A DNA stretch of 64,000 nucleotides from Phragmites australis. Lineage: Eukaryota; Streptophyta; Magnoliopsida; Poales; Poaceae. Under the pieces are notes generated by a model. That model was not told the origin of the DNA. It saw only the letters and a program-made list of their open reading frames with translations, and did not search any database. The stretch is taken from assembly GCF_958298935.1 (NCBI RefSeq), contig NC_084932.1, forward strand, positions 17,835,501 to 17,899,500, given 5' to 3'. The translations under genes and the position numbers were made by a program. Shown one piece after another: positions 10,690 through 21,700 of this stretch. The stretch's first letter is position 1; each line of letters opens with the position of its first letter.

Positions 10690-13165
10690 GGAGCGGTTTT
10701 AGTGTACGACGATAACCAACAATGCTCGTCTTTCTGCGACTGATCCTGTTGCTTTAAAACAAAACTAGTGAGATCATTATATTTGCCTATAACATGTAAA
10801 GTATTTCTAGTTAACCATTGCAAGTCAGAATGGGCAAAAATTGTCTCCTCTAAACTAGTGAGATCACACAAAACATCAAATTCAATATTACCCAAAGTAT
10901 TTAAAGAATACAATAAATTTAGCTCACCTTTTTCACTAGCAATGTGAAGAACATGTCTATTTTCATCACAAGTTTATGGTTCCAAAATAAAAGTAACATG
11001 CTCATGTTCATTCACTAGTTGTGGTATAGATATAAGTGAAGCATTATCATACAACTCTTCTTTATTACAAGGAAAAACAAGCAAATTATCTTGTAACAAA
11101 GGTAAATCAACAATATGTTCCACTAATGGTTGCTTTACAATAGCATTAGTGGTTGCCAATTTCAGCACATCAAAATAATTCTCACCTTGTGTGAGTGTAG
11201 CACCTCTTTCATTACCTTTGTTCTTTTGCTCAACTTATATTGGTGCATTATCATCCGTACGTTCTTGGAGCATGCATGGGGCAGCAACTTTCTCCTTTTC
11301 TCCTTGCTCTTCTTCTCATCTTCCTTCTCTTCTTTGGTCGTATTTTCCTGCAAAACGTTAGGCATAGATGGAGGTACAGCTATGGGTTTCTCCTCCAAAA
11401 GATGCACTTCATATTTACACATAGATGCATGAGAGTGAGGAACAAATCTATCTCTCATAAGTATTTCATGTCTTTTCAAGTTCGAGGAACCTCATCAGAT
11501 GCACATAAATTCTTCCACCAAATTGATACACAATTAGTTAAGACACTAGCGGCATTCCTAATTTTCAGGTTTTCACACATTCCACATTGTGCAAAAATGT
11601 TATCTATCGCTATTTCCTAATCAATGTACTCATCAGTATCAAATCCATCATTAGAAGGAGGGGATGAAAGAATATTACGACCTATGGGAGGAGATGCAAT
11701 AGTGGTAGTGTGGCTCTCATGCAACTTAGTCTCATGACCGTGAGTGGTGCAACCTGCCATTGTTAGTAGCAAACAAGAAAACACACAACTGTATATTTTC
11801 CTATCATCTACTAGGATGTGGTCAAGGAATAAAGTCACGCACTCTCAAGCATCTTACCACGCTCTTACAAGTGTTCTTACCAAGCAGCAGGTGGTAAAAC
11901 CGGTGGCCGGTTCGTGATACCATGATGAGCGTTAGCGAGATTGCAAGAGGGAACCTGAACCGGTCAAGAGAAAGTGGAGATCGGAAGTCACAATATTGTA
12001 GCGAGGATTAGCAAAATTTCATAATCAAATTAGCAAAGTTGAATAAATGTCCAAAGTACTTATCACAGTTGCTGGCCTAATATATTCCTAGACCGAGCAC
12101 AAGTAAAATGAACCAAACTATCAAGCACAAAGGACCAAAGGATGCAATGCAATTCTGAAAATTCCTTTCTTTTCTTTTCTTTTGCTTCTTTTCCTTTTTT
12201 ATTTTTATTGTGGCACTCTTTGCTTCTTTCTTGCTTTCTTTCTTCTCTTTTTCTTTCAACTCAGAATTGCAGCAATAAATTTACAACTCAATATGGCAGA
12301 CACTAGCCGCAATGGGAAACTCTTGGCTGCAAAAATAATATAAGCTAGAAAAATTTGTAGCCTATGTGCACCAGAAATCCAAGCTCAGGTGTGTTGATGC
12401 ACAGGCGGCTCGCTGTCCTAGCTCTAGGGTTTGCAAGGCAGGAAAATAACTCAAGGCGGTTGCTATTCCTGCCAATGTACTAGCGCTGCACTATGAGCTG
12501 GAAGGCATGGGGAAAGGTGTATAGCACACGTGGTGGTTTTGGGCAAGAAAACGGATGGACTTGTGGCCAGAAATAAGGAAAACACGAGGCGAGAAAGCTG
12601 GCAAGCATGTGAGTATATGGCTGAATGGAAAATATATGGTGGGGGATTTGTATTTTGCTGGGGCGGCACAGATGCAAAACAGGTGATTGCGTTGGTGAAG
12701 GGAGGGAAACCGAAAGCAGTATCTAAACAGAAAAAAAAAATCTTTTCTGTCCTTCTGCGCAACAAAACTAATTGGAAAGAAACTAATCTATCTCAAGGCG
12801 CAAGATAGCACTCAAAATAGGAAATATTGATCTGGTACTGTTCCTTCTATTATTCTCATGTGCAGCCTAAATAGAATTCCAAACTGGTATCTTCTTCCCT
12901 TGCGCATAAACACTGCCATGCAACAACTCGACTATGACCAGGAACACTAAACGACCAGCAACAAGAATCGACCACGGACAGTAACTCAACGATGCGAACT
13001 AAAAAATGAAAATTGCAAAGGCTGGTTGTGGGACAGCGGAAAACGAAGACGAACAAGTGATAGTATTTTTGGCTTTTTCTAGACTCTAGGTGATGAAAAC
13101 AAAACTGATCTAATGGAAAAATAAAATTACCTAACGGGCAAACCTGAAAATTTGATACCAGATAA
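10607..13165 (-). other. Interior of nested element; short frames of unknown function
   Basis: Minus-strand frames at 10584-10913, 10974-11168 and 11162-11479 form a loose series. The last has a Lys/Glu-rich stretch (TKEEKEDEKKSKEKRRK) after a block with CKYEVHLLEEKPIAVPPS. None contains retroviral enzyme motifs. 12130-12260 is a T/C-rich low-complexity run whose minus-strand reading is Lys/Glu-rich. The remaining DNA (about 12300-13150) shows no gene. The stretch next to the right LTR is the untranslated leader (it includes 'attacctaacgggcaa', also found in element A). Confidence 0.4.
13153..13160 (-). promoter_or_regulatory. Primer-binding site, nested element
   Basis: Minus strand TGGTATCA directly inside the right LTR, complementary to the 3' end of initiator methionine tRNA as used by many plant LTR elements; only the first eight bases match well. 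Confidence 0.55.
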
Positions 13166-14172
13166 TGGGAGAATTTGGCCCGATCTTCCGATAGGTAATG
13201 ATAAGTCGATCTGCGGAGACTCGACGTTGACCATCCAAGGCTTCCAATCAAAACTGAATGCAATCTCGCAATCGCTACACCACGGCTCCATTGGTTATCA
13301 ACCACGCACAAAAACAGTTGACCTCGCTAATAAGGCTGATCCCTGCATGCGAATCGAGAACACAAGCAAGAACGTAGAAGATGCAATCTAAAATTGCAAA
13401 TAATATTAATCACACAATAAAGTGGGGTTCCACAAACCAAAGTAGCGGCCTAGTCGGTCCAGTACAGAAGTGAATATCTCACAAGAAATATGTGTTGATG
13501 CAATCTAAGCAAAATTCGAGTCTAAAAGTGGCGGCAGCAAACTATATAAGGGAACGGGTTGCGACGTCCATGGAGGAGGAGGCGCCGCAAGGGTTGGACA
13601 TCCTAGGGCACCCCTTGGTTATACTCCTGGTGGTGGGGGTGCACACCAACTTGGGCCTAAGTCCCAAACAAAATTACAAGGCCCAAGGCCCGATAAAAGA
13701 TGATGCAACACCCAGCAGAAACAACAGCAACTTGTCATGACATTTTGAAGGCCTTCCTTGATGAATTTGGATGTGGGACTCGATCCATTTGAAAGGTGAG
13801 GAAATAAGCTTTCCATCAAGTACTTATAAGCCTCCATCGGACTCCGTATGAAATAATTATGGCCTTCGGAATGTGGTGCTGTCAGTATGACCCGAACTGG
13901 TTGCAGTAGTGTCGATATAGGGGATGTAGAGGTAGGCTCGGCCATGTAGTGGAAGTAGTTGTCCATGTTGGAGTAGCCATAGTCGTAGCCATGTAGCACC
14001 ATATCATGATTACAATGAAGTAGGGGAAGCAGTGGTGTGCTATTGTTCATCCTTGCAACAAGCTTGTCATCATAGAAATCTGAAAAATCATGCACACAAA
14101 AAATATACCTACTGCATTGGTTGGTTGGATTGCCAAGCTGTGGTTGCATCCATGATGAACATGGTCTCATCA
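13166..14172 (-). repeat. 5' LTR of nested 4.5 kb element
   Basis: Partner of 9620-10606; same ends (TGGGAG...CTCATCA). Contains the second copy of the LTR-resident reading frame (13619-14173). Confidence 0.85.
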
Positions 14173-15930
14173 ACAGGTGTCAGACAGATCTGCAAAAACT
14201 TCTTCAGAGTTATTTTCTTACCCTTACCTCCATTAACGTTCTTCTTGCGATTGGCCTTGACCTTGACGCTTTCGAGCCCAGGTAGAGGGCGTTTGATGCC
14301 CTGGGTTTTCTCTTTGATGAAGAGGATTGCATCTTCGGCCTTGGTGGACTCATCGACAATTTTCATGAGCTCTTTAACCGTCTCGGGCTCTTGGATGGCG
14401 ATGTCTTCAACGCACCTCTAGCTATTCACCTCCCGAGTAAACGCTTGTATGACATTGTAGTCGCTGACCTTGGGGATGTTGTTATGGATATTGCTGAAGC
14501 GGCGTACGAACTCGCGTAAGGTTTCGTTCCCTGTCTGATCGCAATGGTAGAGATCATTTTTCGTGCCGAGGCGGACGTATGTACCCTGAAAGTTGGCTCG
14601 AAATACATCGCAAAGCTACTCCCACAAGTAGATTGTCCCTAGTGATAAGTTGGTTAACCATATCCTGACTGCCCCTTCAAGGGTTGTAGGGAGGTAATTC
14701 GCCATTTCTTTCTCGTCCCCATTAGCTGCTTGGATGGCTGTAGTATAGATCTGGAGAAACTCAATGGGATTCGTGCTTCCATTGTATTTCTCGCTCGTCA
14801 CAGGGCGAAACTTTGCTAGCTAGCTTATGTTCTGTAGATCTGGAGAGAAAGGCAGGTATCCATTGATGGCACCCTGCTTGGTTCCAGCTGCCTTAGTTGT
14901 TTTTCCCACGCGGTCGGAGATCAGCCTTGATTTGATCAGTGTCGGGACGTCCCCCGATCGGATTGCCGAGGGGTAGACGAAGCCCCTTAGGAGGTCTTCA
15001 GCCGTCTTCGCCAACCGTCGATAACCTCATATAAGTCATTGATTGGATGACCTTTGACTAGCGAGGCACGACGGTGGTTTTTCGCCCATTTGTCATCCCG
15101 AGAAGCCTTGTTCCGTGGATTATATCTCTCCGAGTCTGATACGTCTCACGATGGGGGATTACGTGATCTATCCCGATTAGCACTGTTTGCGGCTAGGGCC
15201 AGATGAGAATTTTTGGCTTTGATGATGACCCATTTTGTCAAGTCGATCGCCGAGTTCATCCAGTCCTTACCGGCTCGGGTCGCCAGATTTGTGGTCGGGG
15301 GACGCATGAGGTCCTCTTGTAGAAGGAGGATCTTAGCGGTCGCAGATCTGAAGCGTTCAGCCCCCTGCTAATGGTCGGGAGACGGTAAACCCGGTGCTCC
15401 ATTAAGGATCTAGGGAGGTGTGCTCATCTGGTGCTAACCATCACCCATACCCGGAGCCTGAGGGCCATGTCTGTTTCTGGGGTCATCATCATGATTGCCC
15501 AAACCATCACCCATGTCTTTGATGGTAAAGACTTCTCAGGGGTAACCTCCGCTAGAGGAAGTGTCTAGATCCATCATGGATATTTCATCGGATTGCTCCG
15601 GATTGGTGTCTTGACAATCCATGTTGTCAGAAGCTATGGAGATAGATCCTGACTTGTTGTGAATCGGGCATTCACAATTGTCTTGGCAGTAGAGTGGTTC
15701 GAACTCGATGCTGTAATCTTTAGTGCATTGATCCGTAAATTGACTTACCTCATCGCTTGAATCAAAACCGGAAAGTTCATCGTCGAAATTCACCCGATCG
15801 ATCACCGGCTCACTGAGAAGAGAGGTAAAGTTGTCGTAGAACCCCTCATACGAAAAACCGGTTCTCGACGATGGTTTGGGTGAAGCCGACGGCATGTTCT
15901 GTGTAGACTCTGCAACACCTATTATCATGA
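14173..15930 (-). pseudogene. Gag of the 12 kb Gypsy element (broken)
   Basis: The best-preserved part is 14426-14801: MTSEKYNGSTNPIEFLQIYT, later YLPTTLEGAVRIWLTNL, then (after one stop) FQGTYVRLGTKNDLYHC and ETLREFVRRFSNIHN, which is the retrotransposon Gag core (Retrotrans_gag). 14173-14366 continues with a Lys-rich tail. Upstream pieces at 14820-15014 and 15536-15955 are the acidic N-terminal part; several stops lie between. Gag would form the cytoplasmic particle. The downstream C-terminal block is displaced to 9398-9619 by the nested element. Confidence 0.7.
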
Positions 15931-15947
15931 CCCCACAGACGGCGCCA
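15931..15947 (-). promoter_or_regulatory. Primer-binding site, 12 kb element
   Basis: Minus strand TGGCGCCGTCTGTGGGG, two bases inside the right LTR. This word is the usual primer-site neighbourhood of several plant Gypsy families, and it fixes the orientation of the element as minus. Confidence 0.7.
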
Positions 15948-15949
15948 GC

Positions 15950-16467
15950 TGTCAATTATTGTTGAACCACCGATCTTACGGATTTGTAGGATTGAAGAGG
16001 GAATGTTTCTAGTAGACGGATCATAAGAGAACATATAGGGGTTTTTATACAGGTTCGGGCCTCCTTGAGGATAATAACCCTATGCCATGTTTGTTTTGTA
16101 TTAATTTGAGCCTGTTACAAAGGGGTATGTGGCTAGCCTAGATGGATCTAAACCTAGTCGGCGACTTCCTTGCTCGGTTTCAGGTGTCTTCTGGCTTGTG
16201 CGACTTCTAATGGTTTGTTTCTCTCCTTCGGTCCTTTTTTCTTCGTAGGGGCCCCAGGCGCCGTATATATAGGGGTTGTCGTACATCCTCTGGAGTGTTC
16301 CTTCCTGTTCTTGGAGATAAGTTTCCCTCTTTACAGGATGTCCTGAGTACCTATGGGTAGTTTCCTTTTCATCCAGGGATCTTCTTCTTGGAGATAGAGA
16401 TATGCCCCGAGAATTACAAGAAACCCTGGGATGCCCGGATATGGTAGTTATCTAGTAGTCATGGTCA
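15950..16467 (-). repeat. 5' LTR of the 12 kb Gypsy element
   Basis: Partner of 4468-4983. Contains the only LTR promoter that could drive gag on the minus strand. Ends TGTCAATT...GGTCA on the plus strand. Confidence 0.85.
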
Positions 16468-16472
16468 ATGCG

Positions 16473-17252
16473 GGTCCTGGCATTCGAAGGGAAAAGAACA
16501 AGGGTATCAACCTTCGGGACGAGCCACCTTATAGGGTTCAACTGGCGCGACGACTTCTCGGCTGTGGTCATGAACCTGCTGACACGAGAGACCACCGTGC
16601 TGCCGAAGCTTCCGGAGTGGGTTCAAAGCAACCTCCCAAGTGGTTTCTTCGTGTGCCCACAGATAGAGGCCGAAGCAGGCACCTTCGTTGTCATCTACGC
16701 ATACCGTGACGGCTACCACAAGTTTGGAGAGCGTGTTGTCAATGCATCGTGGTGGCGCAGTAACAACGAAGGTGGCTGGACATTCGAACCGTCAGAAGAT
16801 TTCTGGCCGAAGGTGTGGCCCGAAGGGGGAGATGACGCACGTGTCATCCAGTCTGGGCCCAAGTGCTTCTCCTCCGCAACGACAAGGTATGGGTCCCGCC
16901 TCCCGAGAACATCCGATTGGCCTCGCCTCCGCAAGCACCGTCCAGCTTCGCGGATCGCTACATGCTGAACAATTTCGTAGCTTGCGTGGGCTGGCACCAG
17001 GCCTCAGAGCTGCATGGCAAAATTATCTTACAAAGTTGGGATGACACATGGTATGTGCTCCCGGAAGCTAAGGACTTCGCGGATTTTCACAAGGATTGTA
17101 TCCATTTTCTCAGCTGGCAAGACCACCATGGCGGAGCAGAGTACTACATGTGGCAATGGGACATCGTAGCGCATGCTTCAGCCATCGTCAAGTATGTTCC
17201 CGCTATCTCACAATGGGCACTGGGTACTTGGTTTGTTCCAAGTTTCAAGTAG
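16473..17252 (+). pseudogene. F-box/DUF295-like gene, 3' part (broken)
   Basis: Continues the gene split at 4467. Frame 1 (16468-16857) reads VLAFEGKRTRVSTFGTSHL, then DDFSAVVMNLLTRETTVLP and LPEWVQSNLPSGFF, the pattern of the DUF295 propeller (ligand 'GETTALPRLPEW' type block). After a one-step frameshift near 16860 the second frame carries on with LLLRNDKVWVPPPE, FVACVGWHQASELHGKI, DTWYVLPEAKDF and a stop at 17250-17252. Counting the 5' piece, the original protein was about 330-340 residues. Codon content is G/C-rich at third positions, unlike the surrounding transposon, as for a grass host gene. Family call is from motif order, not alignment. Confidence 0.65.
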
Positions 17253-17619
17253 TACACCTCGCTAAAGGGTGATAAGTAGTAGTTTGGTATAAGTGTCACG
17301 AATAGCTATTGTATATGGGCCACGTGAAGGATGTATTTTGGCTTCATCTAGTCATAACCTAACAGGTGGTTTCACCATGTGAATGGTATATTTTGGTTTC
17401 ACCATGAGATACAACGAAGGGGTATATTTTGGTTTAATATATATCTATTTCTTCGGAAACACATGTTCACTTTGTCAATTTTGGGGTTGACTTCGGCTGA
17501 CAAGAGGGGGGGGGGGGACTGAGAGAAGGGTACCACCCCACTGTCTAAAAGTTCTCGTCTTCGGCTCCCAAAGTCAGGACCAAAACCGTGAAGGAGCAAC
17601 TATTGGGGGAGTAGTACCA

Positions 17620-18274
17620 TGTTGGCCCCCATTCGTTGACTTCGACCACATCAGCCAACCTCAAAGGCAAAGTACTAAGATTAATGTCGCAACAGAGATA
17701 TTTTCACTATACTCTGTAGGGATGCAAGCGACAATCCCGAAGGGAGTACATGAAGAAAGGAACACTAAAGAGCCGAAGCGGTAGTGAAACTCGGACGTGA
17801 GGCGAAGGTCGAAGCCCGTATGAAGAGCAGAGGATGAAGCCTAGAGGACAAAGGGATACGATGAAGCCCGGAGGATGTAGGGATGAAACGAAAAGACCTT
17901 CGGCAAGAGAACGAAAACCTACCCCCAAGAGGAAGCTGCGGGTTAATAAGAATTTGACGAGAAGATAACTAAAAGGAATTTGCTAGCAGCCCCGAAGGGA
18001 GATCCAACACGGGTCCCTTAGGGCATATGTCGGGTTTAGTTAGGTTAGGGCTTTGTAAGTGTACAATGACTGTAATATTTTAGGAATGTTCTAGGATTAT
18101 TTCTAGTGTCAAGTAGAATATCACTGTGGATAAGAGGTATAAGTGTAATGGTGATTAGAGTGATTGAGGTATGACTATAAATATCCTAACCTAAGTGATG
18201 TAATGTCAAGAAACAATTATTATATCTATTATTACAAGTATACTGTTCACTATGTTGAAATCAAAATCCTAACA
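17620..18274 (+). repeat. Possible LTR (solo or truncated)
   Basis: Begins TGTTGGCCCCC and ends CCTAACA, immediately followed by 'cggtgccatctg', which resembles the primer-site side of a Gypsy LTR. Inside, a TATA-like 'tataaata' (about 18175) precedes a downstream end with typical LTR R/U5 composition. I found no partner LTR and no target duplication, so this may be a 5' LTR of an otherwise deleted element. Confidence 0.35.
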
Positions 18275-18720
18275 CGGTGCCATCTGATCCAAGCCTTTGG
18301 AACGCAATCCAACGGTTCAAAACTTATAGTCTTTACATTTGTGCATTTAAACCATATAAGCCTATGTGCTGTCATGATAATATCCAATTTTAAATATAAA
18401 AGACCTCTCGATCGAGATTAGAGGAGCATTGATCTTGTCATGTGATGTGCGCTGAGAAATCCCACGGTCACGGAAATATTAGTTTTGACTGATACTGTGA
18501 TATTCATGAACTGTTGTGTTTCGTTCCTTCCTCTTGAAAAAATGTAGTTTCCTTCACAAATAGTTTTCACGTTCCAAGTTTATGGACGTTGGATGCTCGT
18601 TGAATGGTTAAGATCCCGGTCAGTGCAGTCATACTAGCGCCAGGCTTACAGCGCCGAGTACCCGTCCACGCAACACCACCCGCTCCGGCAACCACGCCGC
18701 CCGCCGCCTCGCCGGCGATA
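18275..18720 (+). other. 5' flank of the PIG-T gene
   Basis: About 450 bases between the LTR-like segment and the start codon. The proximal 100 bases are G/C-rich (leader). I see no convincing TATA box. An in-frame upstream ATG at 18604 would extend the protein by 39 residues but would bury the signal peptide, so I prefer the ATG at 18721. Confidence 0.4.
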
Positions 18721-21700
18721 ATGGCGCCGCCGCCACCCGCTGTCCAGCTCTTCTCCCTTTCCCTCGCCCTCCTCCTCCTTGCCTCCTCGGCGTCAGCGGC
18801 GGAGGCGGAGGAGGAGGAGTTCACGGAGGAGCTGCTCCTGCGGCCGCTCCCCGACCGCAAGGCGCTCGCCCACTTCCATTTCCGCTCCTCCGCGCCCCCC
18901 GCAGCCGCCGCCGGACGGCACTATCACCTCTTCCCCAAGGCCATCTCCCAGTTGGTTCGTGCCCCGTGCGTCCACTCCCTTCGAACCTAGATCTCTTACT
19001 ACCTGCGCATTAGGGTTTGTGTTACGATTGGTCATGGCTTGTGTTAATTTGGCGTGCAGAGTGATGAAATTAGCCGAGACTATCGTAAATTAGGTTTGCT
19101 TTTATGGCTGTAGAGCAATTAATTCACTAAATCTATAGGTGGGTACTCTACTGAGACGATGCCAAATCTAGCATCTGCTGCAAAGCTTCTGTAGCTGGCA
19201 CACTTGTGATTAAATGGGGATCTTCAGTTCTGTATGCATAATGTTAGCTATCTCCTTCAGTTTTACTTAGTGTCATGCGCATTAAGTCGTTGACATTAAT
19301 CAAATGTTGCAATCCAAGTGCCAATTTGTTTATGCTAATTTTTTTACTGAGGACTCCACAATCTCTGTAAATTTAAATATTGTGGTATTGTGTATTGCAA
19401 TTGACTACGCCTATGGTGCTGTCTGGACTTCCAATTCATGTTTCTGCTCTATGGGTAGATCATATTCATTATGTTCTCCATGGTTAATCTGTAAAACATT
19501 TGCAGTGTTCTGATTAAAGTTTGTGGAAGTATTCGTAATAAGCCAGTACCATAAACTAGCATGCAGAGAACTTTTGTTTGCTAACTTGTATCTGTGTAAT
19601 AATCTCTAATATCTATAATGCAAATGTTGTAAGATATACCATCCAATTCTCAACCCTCACTTTTAAACCTGAACTAAGGCTTTAGGGAGGAGGGCATACT
19701 TATGAGATGTGCTAGATGATTCTAAAGTACAGAGGTCTGTGTAGCATACAACCTTTGTCCATCTGCGCCTGCTGTCAACATTCTGAGATGTGTTGTCCAT
19801 GCACGCACCCAGTATTTCTAAATAACCAACTTCAACATCTCTTTATATGGTCTCTGTTTATAGTTGGGTTTATTTAGTAAGCCATGCCTGATTTGTGCCT
19901 TTCAGTCACATCTGAAGAATGGGTCTCCATTGCTTATATGTTTTAATAGTTCTGTATTGCATTTTAAGAATGTTTCTGCAATCCGGTTTTTAACTAGACA
20001 TGCTATTCTCCTGCATGTTCGACCAAAAAAAAAAAGTTCGACAAAAAAAAAGTTTCTACAATTACTATTAACATCATTCTGTTTTATCAAGACCAGGTCC
20101 ACAAATTTCGTATTAGCGAATTGGAGCTATCTTTCACACAGGGAAGATGGAACTATGAGCAGTGGGGTGGATCTGATCCAATGTCAACAAGTAATGCCAA
20201 GCCTCCCGGTGTTGAGCTGTGGGCAGTTTTTGACCTTCCTTCGGCTGAGATTGATGCCACATGGAAGAATCTGACACATACACTCTCTGGCCTGTTTTGT
20301 GCATCCATCAACTTTTTAGAGTCCTCTACTGCATTTTCTGCTCCTCATTGGGGATTTAAATTGAATGAAGGCAATCTGCGATATGGTGCATTGCCTCGTG
20401 AAGCAGTATGCACTGAAAATCTGACACCTTGGCTGAAACTTCTTCCATGTCGTGACAAAGCTGGGATAGCTTCTTTGTTGTACAGGCCTTCAATTTACAA
20501 AGGATATTACCATTCCCAAAAGCTGAAATTGAGATCATCCGAATCACTTGGTACTATTCTTGATCAAACACTATCAGTTGTGCTGCAACCAAATACTGTT
20601 AGTGGTAAACAGCTACGTTCTAATGATGGACATCTTCAGCCCAGCTGGTCCATAAAACATCTTTTTAACAGAAGGTTGTCAGGGAAATGCCTTGTTTCTA
20701 AATCCAGCAGAATATTCATAGAGATTGATAAAGTCATAATTGGCAAAGTTAACAAATCTGGAACTGATGTTTCCTGGAATAATGAATTCTTTGCATTGTC
20801 CAGCGGCCCAGACAGGGTGATCAAAGAGTTAAATAACTTGAAAGTCCAAGCTTCTTCTTTATACGAATATGATGTTGGTAACTACAGTGAGGATAAGCCT
20901 TTTGATGTGGGCATAACTTGGAAGGTTCCCCTGAGATGGTCTTGCACCCCTTCACCTTTCCATACAAGCAGATTTCTTATGGGTAGTGGAAATGAAAGAG
21001 GGTCAATTGCTCTGTCATTTCTGTCCACTGATCTTCATAAGCAGATATATGGCAGCTCAAATGATTGTTCAATAAAGGCAGTTGTTTTCCAGGTTGTTCC
21101 GTGGTATGTTAAGGTTTATTATCACAGCCTAGAAATTTTTATAGATGGGAACATAAAGGCTATATCAGAAGTAGTTGACAAGATTCATGTCACTCCTTCT
21201 GAAGATAAGCTTTTGCCTGGTACTCTGGAGATGCTGCTAATATTCCCTTGCGGTATGCAATCGGCTACTTTGACATTGGACTTTGACAAGGTATATTCTG
21301 CTGCTTAAACTACTTTAGCATACCTCCCTATTTGGTAGGAAATACACATTTTCCTCACGTGATACTTCTGACCAAGCCTTCATTTGCTGTTTACCCCTTG
21401 TGCATTCTCAATATGATGATGTTCTGAACTAAATATTTCCTTTAGTCTGATAATGTTACATGAATGTGAAATTTCAGGGATTCCTACATATAGATGAATA
21501 TCCTCCTGATGCTAATCAAGGATTTGACATTCCATCAGCTTTGGTTAGCTTTCCTGAGTTTAATTCTGCTCGAAGTTACCCAGAAATTGATTCATCACTT
21601 GAATCACCTTTGCTAGAAAATTTCCAGGTAAATCTGTTAGATACCTTGAACTGATCATAGGTCTATTACTGTTTGATTGCCTTGTGATATGTGAATATGA

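Larger units (their letters stand above)
9620..14172 (-). mobile_element. Nested non-autonomous LTR element (4.5 kb)
   Basis: Direct LTRs at 9620-10606 (987 bp) and 13166-14172 (1007 bp), each TGGGAG...CTCATCA on the plus strand. Orientation is minus: next to the right LTR is TGGTATCA (minus strand, 13153-13160), a primer site of the initiator-Met tRNA type, and next to the left LTR is a purine run (minus strand aaagaaggggagga, about 10607-10620). The 2.56 kb interior encodes no recognisable protease, reverse transcriptase or integrase. LTR and leader share words with element A farther right (for example 'gataagtcgat', 'attacctaacgggcaa'), so it is likely a relative dependent on A-type proteins. 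I could not find a clean 5 bp target duplication. Confidence 0.8.
4468..16467 (-). mobile_element. 12 kb Gypsy-type LTR retrotransposon (non-autonomous)
   Basis: Two direct LTRs (4468-4983 and 15950-16467; 516 and 518 bp) bound the element; each begins TGTC and ends GTCA on the plus strand. The flanks ATGCA (4463-4467) and ATGCG (16468-16472) look like a 5 bp target duplication with one later change. The element is transcribed on the minus strand: primer-binding site beside the right LTR, gag at about 14200-15000, protease at 9114-9344, polypurine run (gatggggggc) beside the left LTR. Reverse transcriptase, RNase H and integrase were not found, so it would need help in trans. Between protease and the 3' LTR lies a gene-like unit on the opposite strand (5554-8136). 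A second element (9620-14172) is nested in its gag. It disrupts an F-box-like gene. Confidence 0.85.

Noticed and set aside
16431..16709. Plus-strand frame starting MPGYGSYLVVMVNAGPGIRR
   Set aside because: It begins inside the LTR and runs out of frame with the F-box-like gene; the correct frame of the pseudogene starts at 16473.
18604..18720. Upstream in-frame ATG of PIG-T (39 extra residues)
   Set aside because: It would place a Pro/Ala-rich extension before a clear signal peptide; the ATG at 18721 fits the family better. Kept only as an alternative.
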